Assembly: GCF_002250705.1 (NCBI RefSeq) | Contig: NZ_NMVP01000033.1 | Coordinates: 62,001 to 126,000 of the forward strand | Direction: 5' to 3' | Length of the DNA stretch: 64,000 nt | Origin: Enemella evansiae | GTDB taxonomy: Bacteria > Actinomycetota > Actinomycetes > Propionibacteriales > Propionibacteriaceae | In this document: positions 9,442 to 17,994 of the stretch, one piece after another | Layout of the letters: the number at the start of each line of letters is the position of its first letter | Numbering within the stretch: position 1 is the stretch's first letter | Translations under genes and position numbers: made by a program | Notes under the pieces: model-generated | Databases searched by the model: none | Told to the model about the DNA's origin: nothing | Seen by the model: the letters and a program-made list of their open reading frames with translations, nothing else

Positions 9442-10743
9442 TCACCGGTAGCTCAGGAACGGGGCGCGGTCGGCGTTCCACTGCGCGAGTTCCGCCTGCC
9501 AGGCTGCGATGATCGTCGCCGCATCGGCGCCGGCATCGACCTGTTCGCGGAACCGTGCCGAACCCGACAGCAGATCCATCCACCGACCCGCGTAGTTGTC
9601 CCCGGTCCGCCAGCCGAAGCCCGGATAGAGCGATTTGAGGGCGACGATCATCTCGGTGGCGGTGCGGATGGCGTCGACCTCGTGGGCGTCGGTGATGTGC
9701 ACCTGGACGCCGCCGCAGACCTGGTTGGCGTTCTTGGAGAAGGTCGGGTTGAAATACATCTCCCGGAACAGCACCCCGGGCAGGTTGCGCGAGTTCAGCC
9801 GTTCGGCCCAGCGGTAGTCGACGTAGGGGGCGCCGATGATCTCGAACGGCCGGGTGGTGCCGCGGCCCTCGGAGAGGTTGGTGGCCTCGAACCAGCAGGT
9901 GCCGGGATAGAGCAGTGCGGTGTCGCTGGTCGGCATGTTCGGGCTGGGCAGCACCCAGTGCAGGCCGGTGTCGGCGAAGAGCATGTCGCGGGTCCAGCGC
10001 TCCATCTGGATGACCTGCAGCTCCCGCAACCGCTTGCCACCGGTATCGGCGGGCAGGTAGCGCTCGTCGAACATCTTGGCCAGTTCGCCGACGGTCATGC
10101 CGTGCTGCTGGATGATCTTCTCCGCACCGACGCCGGAGGTGAAGCCGTCGGTCATCATCGGCCCGTTCGCCTTGCCACCAACGGGATTCGGCCGATCGAG
10201 GACCACGAAGCGGGCACCGGTGTCGACCGCGGCGCACATCGCGGTGTACATGCTCCAGATGTAGGTGTAGAAGCGGGCGCCGACGTCCTGGATGTCGAAG
10301 ACCATCGTCTCCACGCCGGCGGTCTGCATCATGCTGGCGAACTTGGCCCGGTTCGCACCGTAGGCGTCATAGACGGTCAGCCCGGTCCGCGGATCGATCG
10401 AGGTGCCCTCGGAGGAACCGGCCTGCGCGGTCCCGCGGAAACCGTGTTCGGGGCCGAAGACGCCGACGATGTTGACGCCCTGGGCGTGCATGTCGTCGAC
10501 GATCGAGGTGAGGTCGTGGAGCACCCCGGTCGGGTTGGTGAGGACGCCGACCTTCTGGCCCTTCAGCGCGGCCCAGCCGGCATCGGACTGGACCTGGGCG
10601 CCGGTGACGACGCCGTTCTTCTTCGGACCCTTGGGCGGTTTGGGTTTCTTGGGGTCGGCGAAGGCGTTGGCGGCCTGGGAGAGCGGGTACGCCGCAGCGG
10701 CGGCGCCCGCGCCGGCGAGCAGGAGTCGACGATTCAGGGGCAT
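9442..10743 (-). CDS. namZ: NamZ-type exo-beta-N-acetylmuramidase (DUF1343)
   Basis: 433 aa, DUF1343/GH171 family. These enzymes release MurNAc from the non-reducing end of peptidoglycan fragments. A twin-arginine-like signal (NRRLLLAGAGAAAAA, residues 4-18) precedes a lysine-rich linker and the catalytic domain, which shows GVLTNPTGV, FGPEHGFRG, FDIQDVGARFYTY and DRPNPVGG, all hallmark DUF1343 stretches. Start ATG 10743 has AGGA 8 bases upstream. It lies between nagZ and the amiE-like gene, so the three exported enzymes can act in turn: NagZ removes GlcNAc, NamZ removes MurNAc, AmiE removes the peptide. Confidence 0.93.
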   Translation of the reverse strand: MPLNRRLLLAGAGAAAAAYPLSQAANAFADPKKPKPPKGPKKNGVVTGAQVQSDAGWAALKGQKVGVLTNPTGVLHDLTSIVDDMHAQGVNIVGVFGPEHGFRGTAQAGSSEGTSIDPRTGLTVYDAYGANRAKFASMMQTAGVETMVFDIQDVGARFYTYIWSMYTAMCAAVDTGARFVVLDRPNPVGGKANGPMMTDGFTSGVGAEKIIQQHGMTVGELAKMFDERYLPADTGGKRLRELQVIQMERWTRDMLFADTGLHWVLPSPNMPTSDTALLYPGTCWFEATNLSEGRGTTRPFEIIGAPYVDYRWAERLNSRNLPGVLFREMYFNPTFSKNANQVCGGVQVHITDAHEVDAIRTATEMIVALKSLYPGFGWRTGDNYAGRWMDLLSGSARFREQVDAGADAATIIAAWQAELAQWNADRAPFLSYR

Positions 10744-10774
10744 GGGAGGAATCCTTGTCTCAAACGAAATCGGC

Positions 10775-12589
10775 TCAGTAGGAGAGGCCGTGGCCATAGG
10801 GATAGAGGACGGTCTGCGGGGCACCGGCGACCGGGATGTCGACCGGCAACTTGCCCTGCGGGTTGACCTCACCGGTCAGCACCCGGACCAGCGACGGTGG
10901 CGTCACCGGGCTGTAGGAGTAGGTGGCGACATAGGTCGGTGCCTGGTCGAAATAGGCGATGTCGTAGGGATCGCGGACCGCGACGACGATGATCGTCTTG
11001 TCGGTGGCGAGCAGTTGCTTGACCAGCTTCTGCTGCCCGGCGGTCTTGTCGGTGACCGCGGTGTCCCAGGCCTTGTTGGTGAGCACGATGACGGTGTCCA
11101 CGCTCTGTGCGGCGGCGACCACCGAGGCGATGGTGGCATCCGAGGGTGAGGTGCCGGTCTGCATCGCCCGGGCCGTGGCGCCGCGCTTGGTGAGCTCGTC
11201 GGCGGTGACCTGGGTGGTGCTGACGCCGTAGCCGGTGACCAGGATGCTGGTGCCGGCCGGTTTGAGCGGCAGTGCCTTGGCATCGTTCTTGACCAGGGTC
11301 ACGGTGCGGTCGGAGACCTTGGCCGCGGTGGCCTGATGTGCTGCGGTGCCGACGATTCCGTTGATCGCGGCGATGTCGGCGAGCGGCTGGGCGACCATTC
11401 CGCGGCGGAACTTCATCCGCAGGATCCGGCGTACCTTGGCGTCCAGATCGGCCTCGGTGAGCCGGCCGGAGCCGAGCGCTTCGTTGATCGCGGCGATCGC
11501 GGGCTGGATGGCCGGGCACATCAGCAGCTGGTCGACACCGGCCTCGAGGGCCCGCACGGCGACCTCGGCGTCGCCGTACTTCTCCCGGACGCCCTGCATG
11601 GTCAGCGCATCGGTGATCACCACCCCGTCGTAACCGAGTTCGCCGCGCAGCAGACCGGTGATCACCGGCTTGCTCAAGGTGGCCGGGTCGCCGGAGTCGT
11701 CGAAGGCCGGCATCACCAGGTGCGCGGTCATCACCATGTCCACGCCGCGGGCGATGGCGGCCCGGAACGGCGGGGCATCGATCTGCTCCCACTGTTCGCG
11801 GGTGTGGGTGATGATCGGCAACCCGGTGTGCGAATCGGTGGCGGTGTCACCGTGGCCGGGAAAGTGTTTGGTGGAAGAGGAAACCTTGCCGTCGAGCTGG
11901 TAGCCGTCGATCTGCGCGGCGACCATCTCGGCCACCATGGCCGGGTTGGAGCCGAAGGAGCGTACGCCGATCACCGGGTTCAGCGGGTTGACGTTGACGT
12001 CGGAGCAGGGTGCGAAGTCGACGTTGATGCCGACCGCACGGAGCTCGGCACCGGTGATCTCGGCGGCGACCCGGGCATCTGCGGTGGACCGGCCGGCACC
12101 GAGGGCCATCGACCCGGGGAACTGGGTGGCCGGCGGCCCGAAGCGGGTGACGACGCCCTGTTCCTGGTCGGTGGCGACCTGCAGCGGGATCTGGACCTTG
12201 CCACCGGAGCGCAGCGCGGCCTGCTGCAGCCCGTTGGAGAGCCGGGCCACCTGCTGGGGGTTCTTGAACGAGTCGGTCCAGGCGAAGTAGATCACCCCGC
12301 CCAGCTGGTACTTCTCCACGATCCTGGCCGGTACCGCCTCACCGAAGTTGGCGACATTGCGCTGGTCGGGGGTCTCGGAGTCGGAGCCGTAGACCTCCTG
12401 CACGAAGAGCTGGCCGATCTTCTGCTCCCGCGTCATCCGGGCCAGGGTCGAATTCACCCAGCCATTGATGGCGTTCGGGTTCCCGGGCGGCGGAGCGGCG
12501 TACGCCTGCCGTGCGCAGAGGCTGCCGGCGAGCGCGGTGGCGCCCAGGCCGGCCAGCAGAGTTCGACGGGTGAACGTGTTGTCGATCAT
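10775..12589 (-). CDS. nagZ: Exported beta-N-acetylglucosaminidase NagZ (GH3)
   Basis: 604 aa glycoside hydrolase family 3. A Tat signal (TRRTLLAGLGATALAG, residues 7-22) is followed by a two-domain GH3 body as in B. subtilis NagZ/YbbD. The catalytic loop KHFPGHGDT (241-249) with Asp252-Ser-His254, the NagZ-type Asp/His acid-base dyad, and the nucleophile Asp327 in VVITDALTMQGV are all present. The C-terminal half (about 400-604) is the second alpha/beta domain. ATG 12589 was preferred over an ATG 12 bases upstream because GGAG lies 6-7 bases before it. First gene of the recycling operon. Confidence 0.94.
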   Translation of the reverse strand: MIDNTFTRRTLLAGLGATALAGSLCARQAYAAPPPGNPNAINGWVNSTLARMTREQKIGQLFVQEVYGSDSETPDQRNVANFGEAVPARIVEKYQLGGVIYFAWTDSFKNPQQVARLSNGLQQAALRSGGKVQIPLQVATDQEQGVVTRFGPPATQFPGSMALGAGRSTADARVAAEITGAELRAVGINVDFAPCSDVNVNPLNPVIGVRSFGSNPAMVAEMVAAQIDGYQLDGKVSSSTKHFPGHGDTATDSHTGLPIITHTREQWEQIDAPPFRAAIARGVDMVMTAHLVMPAFDDSGDPATLSKPVITGLLRGELGYDGVVITDALTMQGVREKYGDAEVAVRALEAGVDQLLMCPAIQPAIAAINEALGSGRLTEADLDAKVRRILRMKFRRGMVAQPLADIAAINGIVGTAAHQATAAKVSDRTVTLVKNDAKALPLKPAGTSILVTGYGVSTTQVTADELTKRGATARAMQTGTSPSDATIASVVAAAQSVDTVIVLTNKAWDTAVTDKTAGQQKLVKQLLATDKTIIVVAVRDPYDIAYFDQAPTYVATYSYSPVTPPSLVRVLTGEVNPQGKLPVDIPVAGAPQTVLYPYGHGLSY

Positions 12590-12616
12590 GGAACGCTCCA
12601 TTGCGTCGGGGTATGC

Positions 12617-12629
12617 GTGAACAATTCAC
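12617..12629. promoter_or_regulatory. Inverted repeat upstream of nagZ (possible RpiR operator)
   Basis: GTGAACAATTCAC: arms GTGAA and TTCAC around CAA, 28 bases upstream of the nagZ start in an AT-richer stretch (12600-12670). Position and symmetry suit a repressor site for the RpiR-type regulator at the end of this operon. No second copy was found, so the link is inference. Confidence 0.4.
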
Positions 12630-12724
12630 ATTCAGGGCTAGCGATTCTGAAACTAATACACACCCAAGTGCCCGACAACCCCCTGCGCCGGAGTTTCCCC
12701 GCCCCTGAGAACTCACTCATCCCC

Positions 12725-12840
12725 ACGCCGGCTGAGCGAGCGAGGTACGAGCGAGTCGAAGCCAAGTCCCACGCTCATCGAATAGCGAGCCATGCGCAGC
12801 GAAGCGGAGCAATGGCTCGCGTGTCGAGGTGAGCCGGAGC
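12725..12840. repeat. Intergenic repeat, copy B (54-nt direct repeat plus hairpin)
   Basis: Positions 12727-12780 are identical over 54 nt, in the same orientation, to 30548-30601. It is followed by a hairpin copy with arms 12785-12793 and 12812-12820 (GCGAGCCAT / ATGGCTCGC, perfect), loop GCGCAGCGAAGCGGAGCA and right flank GCGTGTCGAG. It lies between nagZ and the histidine kinase gene, at the left edge of the iac island. Confidence 0.85.
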
Positions 12841-12854
12841 AACCTCATGCAGCG

Positions 12855-14354
12855 TCAGTCGGCGCGCGGGAGGCGCAAGGTGATCACCGTTCCGCTTGGG
12901 TCGTTGTCGCTGACCAGTACCTCGCCGGCGTGGCGTTCCACGATCCGCTCGGAGAGTACCAACCCGATCCCGGAACCGTCCTGTTTGCTGGAGAAGGCGT
13001 TGACCAGCTGCCGGTTGCCGCTCGCTTCCGCCTCCCCCTCCTCCGCCCCGTGTTCCTGGCAGACCTGGTCCAGGCCACGGCCCCAGTCCAGCACCGAGCA
13101 ACCGACCCAATCACCATCGGCGAAACTGCGTACCAGAATCCGCTTGTCCCGGGTCCCCGTCAGCGCCGCCTCGTCAATGGCGTTGAAGCAGTAGTTGATG
13201 ATCACCTGCCCGATCAGGATCTGCTCACCGGTGATCGGCAGCTCCTCCTCGGCGTATTCGGACTCGACGGCGATGCCGCGGTCGGCCGCCCGCAGGCCGA
13301 CGAAATAGAGGCTCTCGGCCATGATCGCGTTCAGATCGTGCCGTGCCGAGGGACTCTCGATCCGTTGCACATAGCGTTTCACGCTGGCGACGATGTCGGC
13401 GGTGCGGGTGAGCTGGCGGAGGGCGCGCTGCACCCCGTAGCGGATATCGGTCTCGCTCAACCGGCCGGTGCCGAGCCGCGACAGCACCCCGGAGAGGAAG
13501 TTGCTCGCCGCCGCCAGCGGTTGGCCGAGCTCATGGGCGATCGTCATCGCCATGTCCCCCATCGCGTTGTAGCGCGCCAGATACTGCAGGTGTGCCTGCT
13601 GATGTGCGTTCTCGCGCTGCATCTCCACCCGAGAAGTGATGTCGCGGACCGCGACCATCCGGGAGACGATGCCGTCGTGCTCGACCGACTCCACCTGCGC
13701 CGACAACCACCGTGTCGCACCATGGACGGCAACCTCCAGCTGCCATTCCGCCGGCCGGCCCGGCTCCCCGGGGGCGGGCTGTCCGCCGCCGTTCGCGGCA
13801 CTCACCCGCGCCAGCGCCTCCAGCGGCCGGCCGACCAACTGATCCGGCGTACGCCCGAACAGTTCGGAGACGAACGGGGACGAGTCGAGCACCCGGCCGT
13901 CGTCGTCCAGCAGCAGGATGCCGGCCGAGGCGTGCGCCATGATCCTGCTCAGGTAGTCGGTGGTGCGCATCAGCTCCGCTTCCCGTGCCACCTCCTCGGC
14001 GATCCCGCGGAACTGCACCATCACCACCGGACCGTCGGCGAACCGCACCAGCGTCGCCACCGCATCGGTGAGGAAGTTCCGCCCGTCCTTGCTGCGATAC
14101 TTCCAGCGCTTGCGACTCTCACCATGGTTGACCGCGTCCTGCAGCCAGGCGACCCCGACCTCCCGGCGATACTGCCGTTCCGGGGAGGACATGTGGTGGG
14201 CCTTCAACGGCCGCAACTCCTCCAGCGTGAACCCGAACATCCGGCAGGCCGCCGGGTTCGCCCACAGGATGTTCTTGGAGGCGGCCTCATGGATCAGGAT
14301 GCCGTGCGTGGTGTGCAGCGCCATCTCGCGGAAGTCCATCCCGGTGGGAAACAT
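12855..14354 (-). CDS. Soluble PAS sensor histidine kinase
   Basis: 499 aa, no membrane segment or signal. PAS1 spans about 8-120 (GILIHEAASKNILWANPAAC), PAS2 about 135-245 (AGILLLDDDGRVLDSSP), the dimerisation domain holds His274 in TIAHELGQPLAA, and the ATPase domain (about 365-495) has the N-box VIINYCFNAIDEA, DWGRGLD and GSGIGLVLSERIVERH. The layout recalls cytosolic sensors of aromatic compounds such as StyS/TodS and FixL. ATG 14354 has AAGGAG 5 bases upstream. It is divergent from iacA, and the matching response regulator lies at the other end of the operon, so it probably senses indole-3-acetate or a product. Confidence 0.9.
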   Translation of the reverse strand: MFPTGMDFREMALHTTHGILIHEAASKNILWANPAACRMFGFTLEELRPLKAHHMSSPERQYRREVGVAWLQDAVNHGESRKRWKYRSKDGRNFLTDAVATLVRFADGPVVMVQFRGIAEEVAREAELMRTTDYLSRIMAHASAGILLLDDDGRVLDSSPFVSELFGRTPDQLVGRPLEALARVSAANGGGQPAPGEPGRPAEWQLEVAVHGATRWLSAQVESVEHDGIVSRMVAVRDITSRVEMQRENAHQQAHLQYLARYNAMGDMAMTIAHELGQPLAAASNFLSGVLSRLGTGRLSETDIRYGVQRALRQLTRTADIVASVKRYVQRIESPSARHDLNAIMAESLYFVGLRAADRGIAVESEYAEEELPITGEQILIGQVIINYCFNAIDEAALTGTRDKRILVRSFADGDWVGCSVLDWGRGLDQVCQEHGAEEGEAEASGNRQLVNAFSSKQDGSGIGLVLSERIVERHAGEVLVSDNDPSGTVITLRLPRAD

Positions 14355-14429
14355 CGGCACTCCTTCCGCGGAATCGGGTGTCCCCATCCTGACGGGTGCA
14401 CCCAACCGGTGTCAGCCGTTCCGTTGCCC

Positions 14430-14499
14430 GGTAGGGGATTCCCTTACCGCCACTCGTGATTCTTCCAATACCGGCCACACCAGCGCGATTCCTAGGCTG
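14430..14499 (+). promoter_or_regulatory. iacA promoter region: 19-bp palindrome and -10 box
   Basis: GGTAGGGGATTCCCTTACC (14430-14448) is a near-perfect palindrome. A -10-like TAGGCT (14494-14499) within CCTAGGCTGAC lies about 57 bp downstream (centre to centre), the place for an activator site. The same CCTAGGCT occurs upstream of the MFS gene (22581-22588) and, on the minus strand, upstream of dctP. It is a plausible binding site for the FixJ/StyR-type regulator of this island. Confidence 0.5.
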
Positions 14500-14561
14500 A
14501 CTCAGGCACACCCAGGAGACCAGACCTCCCACGTGCACAGTGGATTCGGAGGAACTTGCCC

Positions 14562-15764
14562 ATGACGGCCAACACCACCTCGGCAACCCGGCTCAGCGAC
14601 GGGGACAGCACCGACCGCACCTTGGCCGCCCCCGCCGGAGCGGAGCGGGATGCCGCCTTCGAGGAGGCGTTGCGCGTGCTGGCCGAACGTCGCGACGAGT
14701 TCAACGACCAGGGTCACGTCCCCCGCGACTTCATCCGCCTGCTCAAGCGAGCCGGCATCTATCGCGCCTCCACCCCAGAACGTTTCGGCGGAGAGCCGCT
14801 CTCCCCCGCCGAGTTCTGCCGGCTGGTGGAACGGATCTCCGAGATCGACCCGGCGACCGGCTGGGTGGCCAGCTTCGGCTCCCAGCTCACCTACTTCGGC
14901 GCATTGCCACTGGAGACCCAGCAGCAGATCTATGCCGACGGACCGGACATCTGCTTCGCGGGCGGCTTGTTCCCGATGCAGGAGGCCGAAACCGTCGAGG
15001 GTGGCTTCCGCGCCACCGGTGTCTGGCAGTTCGCCTCCGGATGCGCCGGCGCGGACATCCTCGGAGTCGGACTCAAGGGTGGCGCGGAATCCAAGGGACG
15101 GCCCCTGACCGCGCTGATCCGCCCGGACCAGGCCCGAATCGTGGAGAACTGGAACGTCTCCGGGATGCGGGCCACCGGGTCCAACGAGGTGCACCTGGAC
15201 AACATTTTCATCCCCCGCGAGCACACCTTCGTCCGCGGCAGCGACTCGCAACTGGACGAGCCGCTGAACCGCTACCCCGCCATCGCGTACGCCGCCCAAG
15301 TGCTGGCGGTGACGGCTCTCGGCGCCGCGCGTGGCGCCTTGAACTACAGCCGCGAGGTCGGTTCGGCGCGGACCAGCATCACCGGTGGCAATGCCAAGGG
15401 TACCCGGCCCAGTTATCAGAGCGGGCTGGCCGATGCGGAGGCGAAGCTACGCTCCGCCCGGGCCTTCTTCTACGAGCAGACCGAGGCAGTCTGGGAACTG
15501 GCCGTGGCCAGTGAGTCGATCGACGATGAGCAGAAGGCGCTGCTTCGGCTGGCCACCAGCAACATCGCCCATGTCGGCCGCGAGGTCACCCTGCTGGCGT
15601 TCAACCTGGCCGGTACCGGTGCGATCTACCGCACCCATCCGTTGCAGCGCTACCTGCAGGACGCCATGGTGCCGGCCCAGCACGCCATGTTGCAGAGCAA
15701 CACCATCGAGGCGGCCGGCGCGGTCCTGCTCGGTGCCGACGTGACCATTCCCAGCTTCCCTTGA
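14562..15764 (+). CDS. iacA: Indole-3-acetate monooxygenase IacA (acyl-CoA dehydrogenase fold)
   Basis: 400 aa flavin-dependent monooxygenase of the acyl-CoA-dehydrogenase fold (group shared with HsaA, DszC and HpaH-type enzymes). In characterised iac pathways IacA, fed reduced flavin by IacG, hydroxylates the indole ring of indole-3-acetate. Visible parts: helical N-domain (ERFGGEPLSPAEFCRL), central beta domain (FASGCAGADI and WNVSGMRATGSNEVHL), C-terminal helical bundle ending VLLGADVTIPSFP. It has no CoA-binding context. ATG 14562 has GGAGG 8 bases upstream. It opens the operon A-B-I-C-D-E-F, whose order equals that of Pseudomonas putida 1290; the symbol rests mainly on that synteny. Confidence 0.88.
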   Translation: MTANTTSATRLSDGDSTDRTLAAPAGAERDAAFEEALRVLAERRDEFNDQGHVPRDFIRLLKRAGIYRASTPERFGGEPLSPAEFCRLVERISEIDPATGWVASFGSQLTYFGALPLETQQQIYADGPDICFAGGLFPMQEAETVEGGFRATGVWQFASGCAGADILGVGLKGGAESKGRPLTALIRPDQARIVENWNVSGMRATGSNEVHLDNIFIPREHTFVRGSDSQLDEPLNRYPAIAYAAQVLAVTALGAARGALNYSREVGSARTSITGGNAKGTRPSYQSGLADAEAKLRSARAFFYEQTEAVWELAVASESIDDEQKALLRLATSNIAHVGREVTLLAFNLAGTGAIYRTHPLQRYLQDAMVPAQHAMLQSNTIEAAGAVLLGADVTIPSFP

Positions 15765-15803
15765 GCAACCGACCGCGAATCACATCAGCGAAAGGAATCC
15801 GCG

Positions 15804-16169
15804 ATGTCCGAACCCCTGCGCGTGCTGTTCTGCATGGGCATCAACCAGAACTTCTTCGACCTTCCGAAGTCCGACATCGGGATCGTCTGGAAGGCGTTCG
15901 CCGGGATGCTCGTCGATCTGGAGGACATGGACGGTGTTGATGTCCTGGGCAACATGGATGACGACTCCCACATGGTCGGCCCCTCCGATGGTTGGCCGTG
16001 GACCTGTTACGTGCTGGCCGATGTCCGCGACGCCGACACGGTGAAGGCCGCTTGCAACCTGTTCCGCAACACCGAGGTCTTCGGCGACGACGCGCTGTGG
16101 AAGTACGCGAAGGTGGAGGCCCGGATCGGCCGCCGGCTGACCATCCGTCCCGACGTCGCCAGCGACTGA
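15804..16169 (+). CDS. iacB: IacB-like small protein of indole-3-acetate catabolism
   Basis: 121 aa, no catalytic motif recognised. The opening LRVLFCMGINQNFFD and the core WPWTCYVLADVRDADTVKAAC look like a compact ferredoxin-like alpha/beta (dimeric barrel) fold. Position directly after iacA and before the SnoaL-like gene equals that of iacB, an uncharacterised or auxiliary member of known iac clusters. ATG with AAGGA upstream. Assignment is by context and size. Confidence 0.72.
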   Translation: MSEPLRVLFCMGINQNFFDLPKSDIGIVWKAFAGMLVDLEDMDGVDVLGNMDDDSHMVGPSDGWPWTCYVLADVRDADTVKAACNLFRNTEVFGDDALWKYAKVEARIGRRLTIRPDVASD

Positions 16170-16174
16170 GCGTC

Positions 16175-16708
16175 ATGACCGGGCAGACCCAGCTGGCCGT
16201 CATCGAGCAGCGCCTGCGCGTGCTCGAGGCGCGCGAGGCGATCCGCAGCTGCCTGTCCCGATACTTCGACCTCTGCGACGTACCCGGCCCCTTTACCGAG
16301 GTGAGTCAGCTCGCGGAGCTGTTCACCGCCCGCGCCACCTGGCGGGGTGTCGGGGAGGCGTACGCCGGCAAGTTCGGCACCGTCACCGGCCGGCATCGGG
16401 TCGCCGCCCATGTCGCTGGCTATCTGCCGCCGGAACCACACTTCCGGCAGAACGCGCACGTGCTGGGCAGCGAACAGCTGCACATCGACGGCGACACCGG
16501 CTGCGGTCAGTGGCTGATGCAACAGCTCTCCCGTTATGCCGACGGCAACGGTGAGCTGCTCTGTGCGCGGATCCGCGCCGACTTCGTCATCGAGCGAACC
16601 GCGGGCCAGGCGTACGCCCGGATCGCCGCCTTCAGCACCGAGCGACTCTATGCCGCGCCCCTGATCGCAGCCGACGAACAATCCCCAGTGAACAAGGAGA
16701 ACCGATGA
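16175..16708 (+). CDS. iacI: IacI-like SnoaL/NTF2-fold protein
   Basis: 177 aa. A cone-shaped SnoaL/NTF2 fold is suggested by an N-terminal helix (AREAIRSCLSRYFDLCD), LFTARATWRGVG, then GRHRVAAHVAGY and alternating strands (SEQLHIDGDTGCGQWLMQQL). IacI in known clusters is a member of this fold lying between iacB and iacC, as here; its precise step is unsettled. It begins 5 bp after iacB and its stop overlaps the iacC start in an ATGA, so translation is coupled. Confidence 0.75.
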   Translation: MTGQTQLAVIEQRLRVLEAREAIRSCLSRYFDLCDVPGPFTEVSQLAELFTARATWRGVGEAYAGKFGTVTGRHRVAAHVAGYLPPEPHFRQNAHVLGSEQLHIDGDTGCGQWLMQQLSRYADGNGELLCARIRADFVIERTAGQAYARIAAFSTERLYAAPLIAADEQSPVNKENR

Positions 16709-17994
16709 CCAGCACCGACACCGAGCAGCAGTCGCGCGCCGCCGACCTGGTCTCCGGCGACCGGGTGGCCGGCCGCCTCTACACCGATCCGGAGATCTTC
16801 GCCGAGGAGATGCGCAAGATCTTTCACAGCACCTGGGTCTGGGTGGCCCACGAGAGTGAGATCCCCCAGCCCGGCAGTTTCAAGACCACCTCGGTCGGTG
16901 GGGAGCCGGTGATCGTGACCCGGGACCGCAAGGGCAACTTCAACACCCTGCTGAACCGCTGCCGTCACCGTGGCGCCACGGTCTGCGATGTGCCGAGGGG
17001 GAAGGCGAACGGTTTCACCTGTCCCTACCACAACTGGTCCTACGGTCTGGACGGCAGATTGCGCGGCATCCCCTACCCCGACGGCTACGAGGGCGTGGTG
17101 GAGAAGGCGGACTTCCCGCTGCACACCCTGCGCACCGAGTCCTACCTCGGCATGATCTGGGCCACCTTCAACGCCGACGCCGAACCGCTGGAGGACTTCC
17201 TCGGGGATGCGAAGCTGTGGATGAAGCGGTTCTTCAAGCAGAGCAACGGATATCCGACCAAGGTGACCGGGGTGCACAAGTTCCGGTTCCGTGGCAACTG
17301 GAAGATCCAGTTGGAGAACACCAGCGACGGCTACCACTTCCCGATGGTGCACAAGTCCTGGATGGCCTCGGTGGACGCCGAGACCGCGGACATGATGTCG
17401 TTCATGAACGACCCGGAGGCAGTCACCCACGCGCTCGGCAACGGGCACAGCGTGGCCATCATGGCGACCGCCCATGTCGACCTCGACGAGGACGACGGCA
17501 CCGAGGCGATCCAGCCACGGTTCCAGTACCTGGTCGAGCAGCTGCGCGCCGAGGGGTACGAGGAACCGCAGATCCGGCGGATGATGCGCTCGATGCACGG
17601 CTGTGGATTCAACCTGAACACCTTCCCCAATGTGGCCATGTCGTCGGCGTTCTTCCGGGTGCTGATCCCGATCTCGGTCGACGAGACCGAGATCTGGCAC
17701 ATGGCGCTCGGCATGGACGGCGGGCCCGAACTGGTCAACCAGGAGCGGCTGCGGATCCACGAGCATTTCCAGGGGCCGTTCGGATTCGGTTCTCCCGATG
17801 ACGCCGAGGGCTGGGATCGGGTGCAGCTCGGCACCCAGGCCGCCCCGTCGATGCCGATCCTGGTGAACCGCGGCCTGGGGCGGGAGACCCGGACAGCGGA
17901 GGGCTGGCCCACCTCGCACGTCACGGACGAGTCGGGGATGCGGGAGGCGTACCAGATGTGGAAGCGGATGATGAGCGCCGAGGAGGACGCGTGA
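16705..17994 (+). CDS. iacC: Rieske ring-hydroxylating dioxygenase, large subunit (IacC)
   Basis: 429 aa alpha subunit. The Rieske [2Fe-2S] ligands are Cys86, His88 (CRHRG) and Cys106, His109 (CPYH). The mononuclear iron site is seen in ENTSDGYHFPMVHKSW, giving His211 and His216 with the bridging Asp208. With IacD and the reductase IacF it is expected to act late in the pathway and yield catechol. Start ATG 16705 overlaps iacI and the stop overlaps iacD (GTGA). Substrate cannot be read from the sequence; benzoate/anthranilate-type dioxygenases are relatives. Confidence 0.93.
   Translation: MTSTDTEQQSRAADLVSGDRVAGRLYTDPEIFAEEMRKIFHSTWVWVAHESEIPQPGSFKTTSVGGEPVIVTRDRKGNFNTLLNRCRHRGATVCDVPRGKANGFTCPYHNWSYGLDGRLRGIPYPDGYEGVVEKADFPLHTLRTESYLGMIWATFNADAEPLEDFLGDAKLWMKRFFKQSNGYPTKVTGVHKFRFRGNWKIQLENTSDGYHFPMVHKSWMASVDAETADMMSFMNDPEAVTHALGNGHSVAIMATAHVDLDEDDGTEAIQPRFQYLVEQLRAEGYEEPQIRRMMRSMHGCGFNLNTFPNVAMSSAFFRVLIPISVDETEIWHMALGMDGGPELVNQERLRIHEHFQGPFGFGSPDDAEGWDRVQLGTQAAPSMPILVNRGLGRETRTAEGWPTSHVTDESGMREAYQMWKRMMSAEEDA

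Noticed and set aside
7700..10237. AmiE-like protein extended upstream to 845 aa
   Set aside because: The extension is an off-frame reading of namZ; the signal peptide begins at ATG 9430.
14562..15764. Ordinary acyl-CoA dehydrogenase for fatty acids
   Set aside because: Synteny with iacB-I-C-D-E-F and a flavin reductase gene fits the monooxygenase branch of this fold, and no CoA enzyme lies in that operon.
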